Assembly (NCBI GenBank): GCA_963837005.1
Contig: CAWIMC010000013.1
Location: forward strand, 372,001 to 436,000
Source: CALDTK01 sp963837005
GTDB lineage: Bacteria; Bacteroidota; Bacteroidia; Chitinophagales; Saprospiraceae
DNA length: 64,000 nt
Direction of reading: 5' to 3'
The position numbers and the translations under genes were made by a program. The notes beneath the pieces are model-generated. The model saw only the letters and a list, made by a program, of their open reading frames with translations, searched no databases and was not told the DNA's origin. Position 1 is the first letter of the stretch; the number at the start of each line of letters is the position of its first letter. This document shows positions 1-7,622 of this stretch, piece by piece.

Positions 1-1863
1 GATGCTGTCCACGAAGGCCGTGTTGGCTTTGGGGAGGCTGTCGCCAAAACCTGCTGGCCCGCTTGCTTCGCCGTAGCCCATCGGATTGTTGGGGTCGGCC
101 TCGTAGGACACGCGATCCTCTTGCAGGAGCGAGGGCTGTTGCGCCTGCTGTACGAGGTTGATGGCGGCCACGGCCCGCTGGCGGAGCGCCTCGCGGTCTT
201 CCTCGTCGATGTTGGGGTAGCGCTCGGCGATGATCTTGCCCATGCGCACCTGCGTGAGTTCTTCGGGGATGGTGTTGGCCTGGTCGAACATCCCGCGCTC
301 GAGGGTCGGCTTGTCCTGCACGAAGGTGGCGATAATGTCCGTGAGGTCTTCGCTGCAAATGCGCTTCCCCTCGGCGGTCTTCGGCTCTTTGAGACCTTTG
401 ATCTCTACTTGAACCCGACCGGTCTTCGGGTCGACGCCCACGTTGCTGCGCTTCGGATCGTAGCCGTCAGGGCCGTAGTCGACGCCTTCGAGCGCCTTGG
501 ACTGAGGATTCTTCGGGGTGAAATCAAACTTCGGAGTCAGCACCTGTTCCATGAGCAGACTCGCGGCAATAGCCTTGAGGGTATCGTTGACGGCCTCGCG
601 GACGGCCAGTTCGGAGGCGTCGGGCTCGGCGATGAGATTGGTGAAACGCGAGACCGTTTTGCCGGGCGCATCACGCGTCGCCCGCCCGATGATCTGGATG
701 ATCTCCGTGAGGCTGGAGCGGTAGCCGACCGTGAGCGCGTGCTCGCACCAGACCCAGTCGAAGCCCTCCTTCGCCATCCCGAGCGCGATGATCAGGTCGA
801 CGTGATCGCGGTCGTGTTTGTGGGCCGGGTCACGCAGGGCCTGCGCGACCCGCTCCCGCTTGGCGGGCTCGTCGTCGACGAGATCGGCGATGCGGAGGGT
901 TTTGCCGAAAGGCGTACGAACGAGGTAGAAGCCCGTGGCCTGGTCGACGCCCTGCCACTCGCCGAGGGCATCGATGATGTGCTCGACCTCCTTGACCTTG
1001 TCCTTGGTGCTCTCGCGCGAGTTGACGTTGGGAATGTGGAGGATGGTCTTCTCGGCGGGATTGAGCACGGACATGATCTCGTCAGCGTAGCTCCCGGAGT
1101 AGAAGTAGTAGCCGATGTCGAGGCGCTTGAGGTGCTCGTAGCCGTTGAGCTGCTCGTAGTAGGTGTAGGTGGTGACGGCGAATCGGTCCTCGTCTTCGGG
1201 CACTAACACGGCCTCGGCGTCGCCGCGGAAGTAGGAACCCGTCATGGCCACGATGTGGGCCTTGTCGCGGGCGATAAAGGCGCGCACGTGCTCGCCAAGG
1301 CGATTGTCGGGATTGGCGGACACGTGGTGGAACTCGTCAATGGCGAGCAGCCGGTTGTCGAAGGCCTCGATGCCGAGGTCGTCCACGGCGAAGCGGAAGG
1401 TGGCGTGGGTGCAGACTAAGGTCTTGTCGCCGCTCGCGAGGTACTCCGCCACGGCCTTCACCTTACTCCCGTCCTCCCCGGCGGCCTCGCAGAGGTTCCA
1501 GCGCGGCTCCACGTGCCAGTCGTAGGCGAAGCCCCAGTCCGAAAGCGGTTCATCGTGAAAGCTGGCTCCGATCGAGCGCTCGGGCACGGTGATGATGGCC
1601 TGCTGTAGGCCCTGTCTATTCAGCTTATCGAGGGCGATGAACATGAGCGCGCGACTCTTCCCCGAGGCCGGCGGCGACTTGATGATGTGGTACTGCTCGC
1701 CGCGCTGATTGTAGGCCCGCTCCTGCATGGCGCGCATGCCGAACGAATTGGCAGAGGTGGAGGTGCCGTTGGCGGCGTAGTCGACGGAGACGCCGGGGAT
1801 GGTGGGGGCCGTTCGACTGCTTCCGAGCAGCGGCGCCGGTGAAGGAAGGGGCGGTTTAGGCAT
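1..1863 (-). CDS. SF2 DEAD/DEAH-type helicase, type III restriction Res-like (C-terminus beyond window)
   Basis: The reading frame is open from an ATG at 1863 to base 1, so the C-terminus lies outside the window. Visible SF2 motifs are a Walker A variant (PPASGKSR, about residues 65-71), motif II DEFH (about 176-179), motif III-like MTGS (about 205) and motif VI QIIGRATR (about 388). This is the ATP-driven translocase type seen in Res subunits of type III restriction systems and their relatives. No nuclease motif is visible in this part. It is the last gene of the minus-strand defence-like block. The start is uncertain, because codons about 10-18 fall in half of a palindromic repeat (1811-1836) and a Met near residue 43 is an alternative. 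Confidence 0.8.
   Translation of the reverse strand, partial: MPKPPLPSPAPLLGSSRTAPTIPGVSVDYAANGTSTSANSFGMRAMQERAYNQRGEQYHIIKSPPASGKSRALMFIALDKLNRQGLQQAIITVPERSIGASFHDEPLSDWGFAYDWHVEPRWNLCEAAGEDGSKVKAVAEYLASGDKTLVCTHATFRFAVDDLGIEAFDNRLLAIDEFHHVSANPDNRLGEHVRAFIARDKAHIVAMTGSYFRGDAEAVLVPEDEDRFAVTTYTYYEQLNGYEHLKRLDIGYYFYSGSYADEIMSVLNPAEKTILHIPNVNSRESTKDKVKEVEHIIDALGEWQGVDQATGFYLVRTPFGKTLRIADLVDDEPAKRERVAQALRDPAHKHDRDHVDLIIALGMAKEGFDWVWCEHALTVGYRSSLTEIIQIIGRATRDAPGKTVSRFTNLIAEPDASELAVREAVNDTLKAIAASLLMEQVLTPKFDFTPKNPQSKALEGVDYGPDGYDPKRSNVGVDPKTGRVQVEIKGLKEPKTAEGKRICSEDLTDIIATFVQDKPTLERGMFDQANTIPEELTQVRMGKIIAERYPNIDEEDREALRQRAVAAINLVQQAQQPSLLQEDRVSYEADPNNPMGYGEASGPAGFGDSLPKANTAFVDSI
1811..1836. repeat. 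Half-palindrome repeat, left arm of a flanking inverted pair
   Basis: GTTCGACTGCTTCCGAGCAG (1811-1830) is the exact reverse complement of 3224-3243. It differs at two positions from the arms of the palindromes at 1913-1968 and 7470-7516. It lies in the first codons of the helicase frame. Confidence 0.8.
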
Positions 1864-1882
1864 GGGCGGGTAATCGGGCCGG

Positions 1883-1890
1883 GGAAGGTA
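1883..1890 (-). promoter_or_regulatory. TACCTTCC start-proximal promoter-like element of the SF2 helicase
   Basis: TACCTTCC on the minus strand lies 20 nt upstream of the helicase ATG. The same octamer sits 7-12 nt before the starts at 7439, 30627 and 41482, matching the -7 element type of Bacteroidota. Confidence 0.45.
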
Positions 1891-1912
1891 TGTCGCCCAG
1901 TTCGACGGCGCC

Positions 1913-1968
1913 GTTCGACTGCCTCCGGGCAGCGGCGCCCTAGCCGCGCTGCCCGGAGGCAGTCGAAC
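1913..1968. repeat. REP-like palindrome, 22-bp perfect arms
   Basis: The arms at 1913-1934 and 1947-1968 are perfect reverse complements, with a 12-nt loop. The arm core is GTTCGACTGCCTCCGGGCAG. It is intergenic between the minus-strand helicase and the plus-strand cassette, and a second copy lies at 7470-7516. Confidence 0.85.
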
Positions 1969-1996
1969 GCGGCTGAACGTTTCGGTCGAATATTTG

Positions 1997-2005
1997 TACT
2001 TTTGC
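1997..2005 (+). promoter_or_regulatory. TACTTTTGC promoter-like element
   Basis: This Bacteroidota -7-like element (TAnnTTTG type) lies 27 nt before the ATG at 2032. It probably drives the two-gene plus-strand cassette. Confidence 0.45.
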
Positions 2006-2031
2006 AAGAGATCGCGTAAAAAGACCTGCCC

Positions 2032-2352
2032 ATGGATTTTCCCCAAAGAGTACGGCTTTTCCTTTACGGCGACCCGGATGCCACGTGGTTGGGGTCGTCG
2101 ACGCTAAATTCCGATGACCAAGCTGCCCTAGAGGAGCTTTCAGATCCACAAGCCCGCGCGAAATGGTATATGACCAACATGTACGACCGACGCGAGATTG
2201 GTTTTTTTAGAACGCAGCGTCCCCTACAAAGTCCTCGCATGGCGGCGATGTTGGCCGATCCACTCGTGGCTCCTCTCGTGAGGCGGGCGCTCCATGAGGC
2301 TGATCGGGAGGCCGTACGTGAAGCGAATGGAGCCTTAGCCATCGCCGACTAG
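2032..2352 (+). CDS. Hypothetical protein, 106 aa, first gene of plus-strand cassette
   Basis: A small soluble protein without signal peptide or membrane segment; I do not recognise the family. It is rich in charged residues, with an aromatic and basic middle (KWYMTNMYDRREIGFF) and an Ala/Arg/Glu-rich helical C-terminus. It ends 5 nt before the next gene, so the two are very likely co-transcribed. Together they form a plus-strand pair inside an otherwise minus-strand block, bounded by perfect 20-bp inverted repeats at 1811 and 3243. A defence or accessory role is only a guess from position. Confidence 0.65.
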   Translation: MDFPQRVRLFLYGDPDATWLGSSTLNSDDQAALEELSDPQARAKWYMTNMYDRREIGFFRTQRPLQSPRMAAMLADPLVAPLVRRALHEADREAVREANGALAIAD

Positions 2353-2357
2353 ATTCA

Positions 2358-3203
2358 ATGGCAAACATCGCCGGCGTCGCGCTCCTACTCCTTATCGCGT
2401 TTCTGCCTGGTCTTGCTTTTCGAAGGTGCTACTTTACAGGGCCCTTCTCTAAACAGTACGCAAAGCCTAGGCTCGACTCCCTGTTGGTTGCTGCGTTCAT
2501 CCCTGCAGTGCTCCTTCAGTTGGTAGGGCAATTCAGTGCAGATCTGTTTGGTACTGCCGCTTTCTACGAACTGCTGGCGGAGAAGCTGTTCGAAATGAAG
2601 CCGGTACTAAATGAGACCTTGCAACAGGTAAGACGGCCCAGCTCGAGTGCTGTCGCCTGGCAGCAAGCTTGCTTGATCACCCTCGGAGGGGTACTAGGGG
2701 CTTTGAGTAGAGCCATTGTCCGGACGCGTAAGCTGGACCTCAGATTCAAGCTCTTCCGCTTCGACAACGTATGGCAGTACATCCTGCGGGGAGAGCTATA
2801 TGCCTTCCCCGAAGTTCCGCCTAGAGCACAACTCAACCAAGAAACGGCCGCAGGATCGGGCGAAGCCGTAGAGATTGATCTTCTCGTTCAGGGACCAGGG
2901 GAACCCATGATCTATAAGGGCGAACTCGTCGACTATCACCTTAGCGAGGGCAGCACGATCAAGTTCATCATCCTTGCCAATGTGTCCAGGCGGCGGTTAT
3001 CAAAAGACCCAGAGGACCTCGGTAAGGCGGCGGATGAAACGACCTCTACCGTAGAAAAAAGATTTTACGCCATACCTGGGGATATGCTGGTCTTTTACGG
3101 GGAGTACATCCTGAACATTAATGTTCGCTTCGTTCGCTTGACTTTGGCTCAAGGAGAGGATCTCGGAGCCTACTACGGTGATCCTGTCGGGCTGGCGCGG
3201 TAG
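2358..3203 (+). CDS. Membrane protein of unknown function, 281 aa
   Basis: The N-terminus is a hydrophobic segment (residues about 4-20, IAGVALLLLIAFLPGLAF), followed by a second at about 42-62 and a probable third at about 100-115. The C-terminal half is soluble and cytosolic-like. The layout of three helices plus a soluble tail recalls uncharacterised bacterial inner-membrane families, but I cannot name one with confidence. It starts 5 nt after the 106-aa gene and shares its promoter. Base composition is visibly lower in GC than the flanking helicase genes, consistent with separate acquisition. Confidence 0.7.
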   Translation: MANIAGVALLLLIAFLPGLAFRRCYFTGPFSKQYAKPRLDSLLVAAFIPAVLLQLVGQFSADLFGTAAFYELLAEKLFEMKPVLNETLQQVRRPSSSAVAWQQACLITLGGVLGALSRAIVRTRKLDLRFKLFRFDNVWQYILRGELYAFPEVPPRAQLNQETAAGSGEAVEIDLLVQGPGEPMIYKGELVDYHLSEGSTIKFIILANVSRRRLSKDPEDLGKAADETTSTVEKRFYAIPGDMLVFYGEYILNINVRFVRLTLAQGEDLGAYYGDPVGLAR

Positions 3204-3223
3204 CCTTATGATGTTCAGCCGCA

Positions 3224-3243
3224 CTGCTCGGAAGCAGTCGAAC
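3224..3243. repeat. Right arm of 20-bp inverted repeat flanking the two-gene cassette
   Basis: CTGCTCGGAAGCAGTCGAAC is an exact reverse complement of 1811-1830. It lies 20 nt after the stop codon of the membrane-protein gene and just before the end of the convergent gene. Confidence 0.8.
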
Positions 3244-3248
3244 GCCTG

Positions 3249-3819
3249 CTACCAACTACTCCGCTCCACCACTACCGTCTCCCCATCCCCACAACACCCC
3301 ACGAAGTAATGCTCCGTCTGTTTGTATTCGTCCTCTCCGTCAAAGGGTGCCTCCAACTCGTGACGCCAAGTCGTATCCGCTAGCGCCGCCTGAGCCTTAG
3401 CAGACAGGTCGCTATGGTGAATAGGCGAGCCCGTCTGCCAGCCTCTTTCCATCAACCGCGCCCGCAAGGCCTCGTAGTAGCGCCCCTCCATCTTAATCAC
3501 CGCCACCGAGGTGTAGTCCCCATGCTGGTCCGGATAGGTGGCGCTCGTCAGGACGAACTCCGCATCCGGAGGCAGCTCCATCCCTGTGACCTCATAGTAG
3601 TCATCGACGTAGAAGCTCTCCATGGGGTAAAGCGCGAAGTAGACCGTGATAGCTAGGGCAAGCAGCGGGAGCCAGGCGAGGAAGGTCCAGGCGGGGTGCG
3701 GCAGGTAGGCTTTCGCAAAACGGTAGATGCCGTGAGAAAAGAGCGCGAGGATGGCGATCGGGAGGAGGGAGGCGGCGAGGCAGAGGAGGCACGCCGTAGG
3801 TAAACGGTTTAATCTTCAA
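3249..3819 (-). CDS. Small membrane protein with soluble C-terminal domain; N-terminus probably frame-broken
   Basis: The obvious ATG at 3623 gives a 124-aa soluble protein. The same frame stays open upstream to 3815 and encodes two convincing hydrophobic segments, including SLLPIAILALF and FLAWLPLLALAITVYFAL. No ATG, GTG or TTG exists in that frame before 3623. A TTG at 3819 in another frame (MKIKPFTYG) would join it if one base were removed near 3793. I therefore infer a roughly 190-aa protein with two membrane helices and one single-base frame break. The function is unknown. It is downstream of the DUF2321 gene on the same strand. Confidence 0.5.
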
Positions 3820-3899
3820 AAAATAGTTGCAACTATTGCCTTGCTGGAGTAGTCTTTTTTCTGATGCGATGCGTATGAAAGAAATAATATATTTACTAT

Positions 3900-4670
3900 C
3901 TAGGCTGGATTAATAATTACATGAACGCGCATTTGGCTATCCTTTTCGCGACTAAGGTCTGCACATAGCCCCGAAGGATGTCTAATCCATCCTTCAGGGT
4001 CATAGATAAAATAAAACAGGCGTTGACAGTCTGGATGACCCTCGTACTTCTGGATATCGAGAATCAGTTCCTCTCCAATTTTTGCGTCTGCCAATCCGCG
4101 CCTTGTCATCTTAACTTCGATAACCGCCTTTTCTTTTTTTAATAAGAAATCAGACCGAGAGCTTTTACCGGCATAACTAGGATTCCACTCTTCTTCGCGG
4201 ATATCGTCGAAATAAAGACATAGCAATGCGTGTAATAAATCTTGAACGTCATATTCATTTTGGACATCTAGAGTACTGCGGTCACTATGTCGTCGACGAA
4301 GCTGTTTCACTACTCGATGAAAATTCGAGAATACGCGATGCAAAACTGCGTCAACTGAAAGTTGATCACTTGGCTTTGATGACCTTCGTTCTTCTAGCTG
4401 ATCAGCCCACGGATACCTTTTGCCACAGTCCTTACATATTACTGGCGCAACCGGCTCCCATCCACCTAAGATTGCAACGCCAGGGACGTTGTATTTTCCT
4501 TGAATATCGGAGTTGCAATTAGGACAGGACTTCGTTGTTGCCTCACCACATATAGTACAAAACGCTTGACGGAACTCTGGAGCATCGTAGTAGCGTTCAG
4601 TGATTACGTGCCCATTGAGGCACACCTGCATTGCGTCGTAGTACGACTGGTCTGATTGTCTAGTTCTCAT
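3900..4670 (-). CDS. DUF2321-type zinc-ribbon protein fused to a PD-(D/E)XK nuclease-like domain
   Basis: 256 aa. The N-terminal half has paired cysteines C38/C41, C49/C52 and C79/C82, plus C17, arranged as zinc ribbons of the DUF2321 type. The C-terminal half carries a restriction-endonuclease-fold signature: D174 in SRSDFLL, followed by VIEVKMTR with E185 and K187 (D-Xn-E-X-K). The prediction is zinc-dependent nucleic-acid recognition plus cleavage. The ATG at 4670 overlaps the methyltransferase stop (4667-4669) as ATGA, indicating translational coupling and a joint restriction-modification-like role. The gene is strikingly AT-rich compared with its neighbours, a sign of transfer. Confidence 0.75.
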   Translation of the reverse strand: MRTRQSDQSYYDAMQVCLNGHVITERYYDAPEFRQAFCTICGEATTKSCPNCNSDIQGKYNVPGVAILGGWEPVAPVICKDCGKRYPWADQLEERRSSKPSDQLSVDAVLHRVFSNFHRVVKQLRRRHSDRSTLDVQNEYDVQDLLHALLCLYFDDIREEEWNPSYAGKSSRSDFLLKKEKAVIEVKMTRRGLADAKIGEELILDIQKYEGHPDCQRLFYFIYDPEGWIRHPSGLCADLSREKDSQMRVHVIINPA

Positions 4671-5816
4671 TGTCCCACCATCTCCTCATACATCCTAAAC
4701 AACACCTCCAACCTTTCCGTGTCATTCTTAAACCGACGCCCGATGTAGATCCGCTCCAACACCTCGTCGTTGCGCTCGTGCGCGCGGCGGACGTCCGGGA
4801 ACTCCCGGTCCATGCGCTTCGGATCGTACATGTCGGCAATCGTCGCGGGGAAGTAGCGCTCTCGGGCCAGGAGGATCTCCTCGGCGCAGGCCGTGAGGTC
4901 GGCCTTGTTCTGGGTCGTGAGCGGGGGGACGGGGAAGGTGTTCCAGCCTAAGGTGTTGGAATAGCGGTAGTCGGTTTTGAGTTTGCCGCAGACGGTGGCA
5001 ATCCAGGTGAGGTGGAGGGTGGATGAAATTAAACTAATCGTCCACAATGGCGCATCATATAACACCGAAGGCAAGATTTGTAATGTTGTTTTACTAGGGC
5101 TTAAAAAACCTACTGGCAAGTATTGTCTAGATTCAGAAGGAACTTACTTGCGGGAAACTAAAGTATTGCCATCTCTCGAGACATACATCTCCCTAAACTG
5201 GTGAGCCCGGTTAGCCATCTGATTTGCGTGCTCATTATCACGGCTCGCCAATCTCACCTCTCTTACCGCCTCCACCCTACGCCGTGATCAGATTCCGCAC
5301 CGTCAGTGCTTCACCCAAATCAGCATCCGGATATCCAAAGGCAGTACCGGGACAAGCCCTTAATAAATTCAGCCGATCCATAGATCCGACGGACAAACTT
5401 TCGCTCTGCTCTTCGGTCAAATGAAGGGCGGCTACTTCTGCTCGACGGTTAAGCAATAGATGACCACCGTCTATAGGCTTGTTGCCGAGAGTCATTTCGG
5501 CCTGGCCGACAGCTAAGGCTTGTTTCGTTTAGCATCAACGATCACCGCTGCCCCGTCTATCAAGTATCCGTTGCTGTGGCTAGCGTGCTTAACAACCAAT
5601 GTTCCGTTTCATCGACCGCATATAGCGTACGCGTCGCAGTAGGTTTTGCCGAAAGGCCGACAATGACTACCGTCACGCCCGCTTTGTCACTCGCGAGATT
5701 GGCCCACTTGAAGCTTTGGTGCCCAAAGACAATCTCGTAACCCGCCTTAAAGATACCTGGCCACAGAATCGCGACTTGCTGCCCTTGACAAATACTGTTG
5801 GTAGACACGAATGCTG
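4667..5816 (-). pseudogene. C-terminal remnants of the MmeI-like DNA methyltransferase, in shifted frames
   Basis: Read with frame jumps, this stretch continues the upstream gene collinearly. One frame gives LDYIAGWFRKAVDFGTKSV and then STNSICQGQQVAILWP, HQSFKWANLAS and AGVTVVIVG (about 5880-5600). A second gives NGYLIDGAAVIVDAKRNKP. A third gives MTLGNKPIDGGHLLLNRR (5495-5440). The last 150 codons (5119-4667) hold the family's terminal segment, TVCGKLKTDYRYSNTLGWN through LEVLFRMYEE. At least five indels separate the pieces, so as read the gene cannot make full-length protein. The order is exactly that of MmeI/COG1002 proteins. Confidence 0.75.
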
Positions 5817-7439
5817 CTACGCAAACGCTCTTGGTTCCAAAGTCGACAGCTTTCCGAAACCATCCTGCGATGTAATCGAGACTTTCCAGCTTTTGGTGTG
5901 CCGCCCAAAGACAAGTTGCATGTCCGCTTTTGGCTCTTTACTCTGCCAAGCAGATCCCCTATACGGCGGATTCCCACACACATACACCTCCCCACCCTCA
6001 TTCTGAAACTCCACTACCGTCTCCTCCACCTCCTCGAACAACTCCGTCGGCGTCGATCTTCCGGTTTTGCCGAAAGGCGGACACACCGTCGCCCAGTCCA
6101 GCCGCAGGGCATTGCCGCACACGATCCAGTTGTCCATGTGAAGCGGTAGGAACTCCGAGACGGCCAGCGTCTCGCCGCGGTGCAGGACGTCCGACTGAAA
6201 TTTCGCGATCACCAGCGCCAGACGCGCGATCTCGGCGGCGAAGTGGCGGATCTCGATGCCGCGGAAATTGTCGACCGGGATGACCGTCTCCAGGTTGGGC
6301 TCGCCGCGGCGCTTGTTGACCTCCGCCTCGATGGCGCGCATCTGCTTGTAGGCGATCACGAGGAAATTGCCCGAGCCACAGGCCGGATCGAACACCCGGA
6401 TGTGCGCCAGGCGCTTTCGTAGGTTGAGCAGTTTGCGGGGACTGTCGCCGGCGTCGGCCAGGTTTTGACGTAAGTCGTCCAAAAACAGCGGATTGAGCAC
6501 CTTCAGGATGTTCGGTACACTCGTGTAGTGCATCCCGAGCGAAGAGCGCTCCTCGTCGTCGGCGACGGCCTGGATCATCGAACCGAAGATGTCGGGGTTG
6601 ACGCTGCGCCAGTCGAGGTGGCCGATGTGGATGAGGTACGCCCGCGCGACCTTCGTAAAACGGGGCACCTCCGAATCGCCCGCGAACAGGCCGCCGTTGA
6701 CGTAGGGGAAGCGCTTCGCCCAGCTCTTGATGTCGGCGGCGTCACGCTCCTTGTGCGGGGTGGCCATGGCGCGGAAGAACTCCGCCAGCACTTCGTGCGC
6801 ATTGCCGTCGTCCGCGCCGCTCATGCGCTCGAACTGCTTCGTGAAGACGCCGTCGGCGAAGATGTTGGTGTCCTCGGCGAAGAAGCAGAAGATGAGCCGC
6901 GCGAAGAAGTGATTGAGGTCCTCGCGGCGCTCGTCGGTGGCCCAGTCGGGGTTGTCCTTGAGGAGCGTGACGTAGAGTTTGTTGAGGCGTCCGGTGGCCT
7001 TAATGTCGAAGGCATTCTCGCGGATGGCCTTGACGGTGGAGATGCCGGCCAGCGCGAGGAAGAACGCGAAGCGATCGCCGAGTTGGGTATAGGCGCAGGC
7101 GAGGGTCTCGCCCTCGATGAGGTTTACGGCCTGGATTTCTAGTCCGTCGGTGGCCAGGGCAAACTTGGCTTTCTGCTTAGTAGTGGCGGGGCTGGCGACG
7201 AGGGCTTTGAGTGTATCGGCGACTTGTCCGGGGGCACAGACCTTGATGTGGATGTTGTTGCGCTGCAGCAGGCCGCCGAGGTCGCTCTTGTTGGTGGAGC
7301 TCTTGCCGGTGCTGCGCAGTCGCTTAACCGTGGTTTCCTTCTCTCCGAAGGCTTCCAAAAAGGCGAAGGGAAATTCGGCGGCGTCGAAGGGGGCTTCGGC
7401 GAGTAGACTGACCTGCTCTTCGATCTCGACGGCGTTCAT
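5817..7439 (-). CDS. MmeI/COG1002-type N6-adenine DNA methyltransferase, N-terminal and catalytic part
   Basis: From ATG 7439 this encodes the N-terminal helper region (FLEAFGEKETTVKRL), the linker motif HYTSVPNILKVL (about 304-315), SAM motif I DPACGSGNF (351-359) and catalytic motif IV NPPY (490-493), so it should methylate adenine N6. The matching frame ends after KADMQLVFG. An extra G near 5904 and an extra T near 5881 then shift the frame, and the last residues to 5817 are out of frame. Such methyltransferases work alone as type IIG/IIL restriction-modification proteins or with separate nuclease and helicase partners; here both kinds of partner are adjacent. Confidence 0.85.
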   Translation of the reverse strand: MNAVEIEEQVSLLAEAPFDAAEFPFAFLEAFGEKETTVKRLRSTGKSSTNKSDLGGLLQRNNIHIKVCAPGQVADTLKALVASPATTKQKAKFALATDGLEIQAVNLIEGETLACAYTQLGDRFAFFLALAGISTVKAIRENAFDIKATGRLNKLYVTLLKDNPDWATDERREDLNHFFARLIFCFFAEDTNIFADGVFTKQFERMSGADDGNAHEVLAEFFRAMATPHKERDAADIKSWAKRFPYVNGGLFAGDSEVPRFTKVARAYLIHIGHLDWRSVNPDIFGSMIQAVADDEERSSLGMHYTSVPNILKVLNPLFLDDLRQNLADAGDSPRKLLNLRKRLAHIRVFDPACGSGNFLVIAYKQMRAIEAEVNKRRGEPNLETVIPVDNFRGIEIRHFAAEIARLALVIAKFQSDVLHRGETLAVSEFLPLHMDNWIVCGNALRLDWATVCPPFGKTGRSTPTELFEEVEETVVEFQNEGGEVYVCGNPPYRGSAWQSKEPKADMQLVFGRHTKSWKVSITSQDGFGKLSTLEPRAFA

Positions 7440-7443
7440 GGGG

Positions 7444-7451
7444 GGAAGGTA
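7444..7451 (-). promoter_or_regulatory. TACCTTCC promoter-like element of the methyltransferase
   Basis: TACCTTCC on the minus strand ends 5 nt before the methyltransferase ATG, between that ATG and the REP-like palindrome. It is the same octamer seen before the starts at 1863, 30627 and 41482. Confidence 0.45.
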
Positions 7452-7469
7452 GTGCGCCGTTCGGGCGCC

Positions 7470-7516
7470 GTTCGACTGCCTCCGGGCAGCGGCGCACTGC
7501 CCGGAGGCAGTCGAAC
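7470..7516. repeat. REP-like palindrome, 20-bp perfect arms
   Basis: The arms at 7470-7489 and 7497-7516 are perfect reverse complements (GTTCGACTGCCTCCGGGCAG) with a 7-nt loop. It lies between the end of the giant helicase and the methyltransferase start and could act as a transcript-processing or terminating hairpin. Same family as 1913-1968. Confidence 0.85.
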
Positions 7517-7622
7517 GCGGCTCACCCGGCACGCGCCCTACGACGCCTACGAGCAACGCCGCAGGCCAACGCCGCCGAAGGCCATCGCCGCGCTTGCGCC
7601 ATCGCCGCGCTCCGCGCCAACC

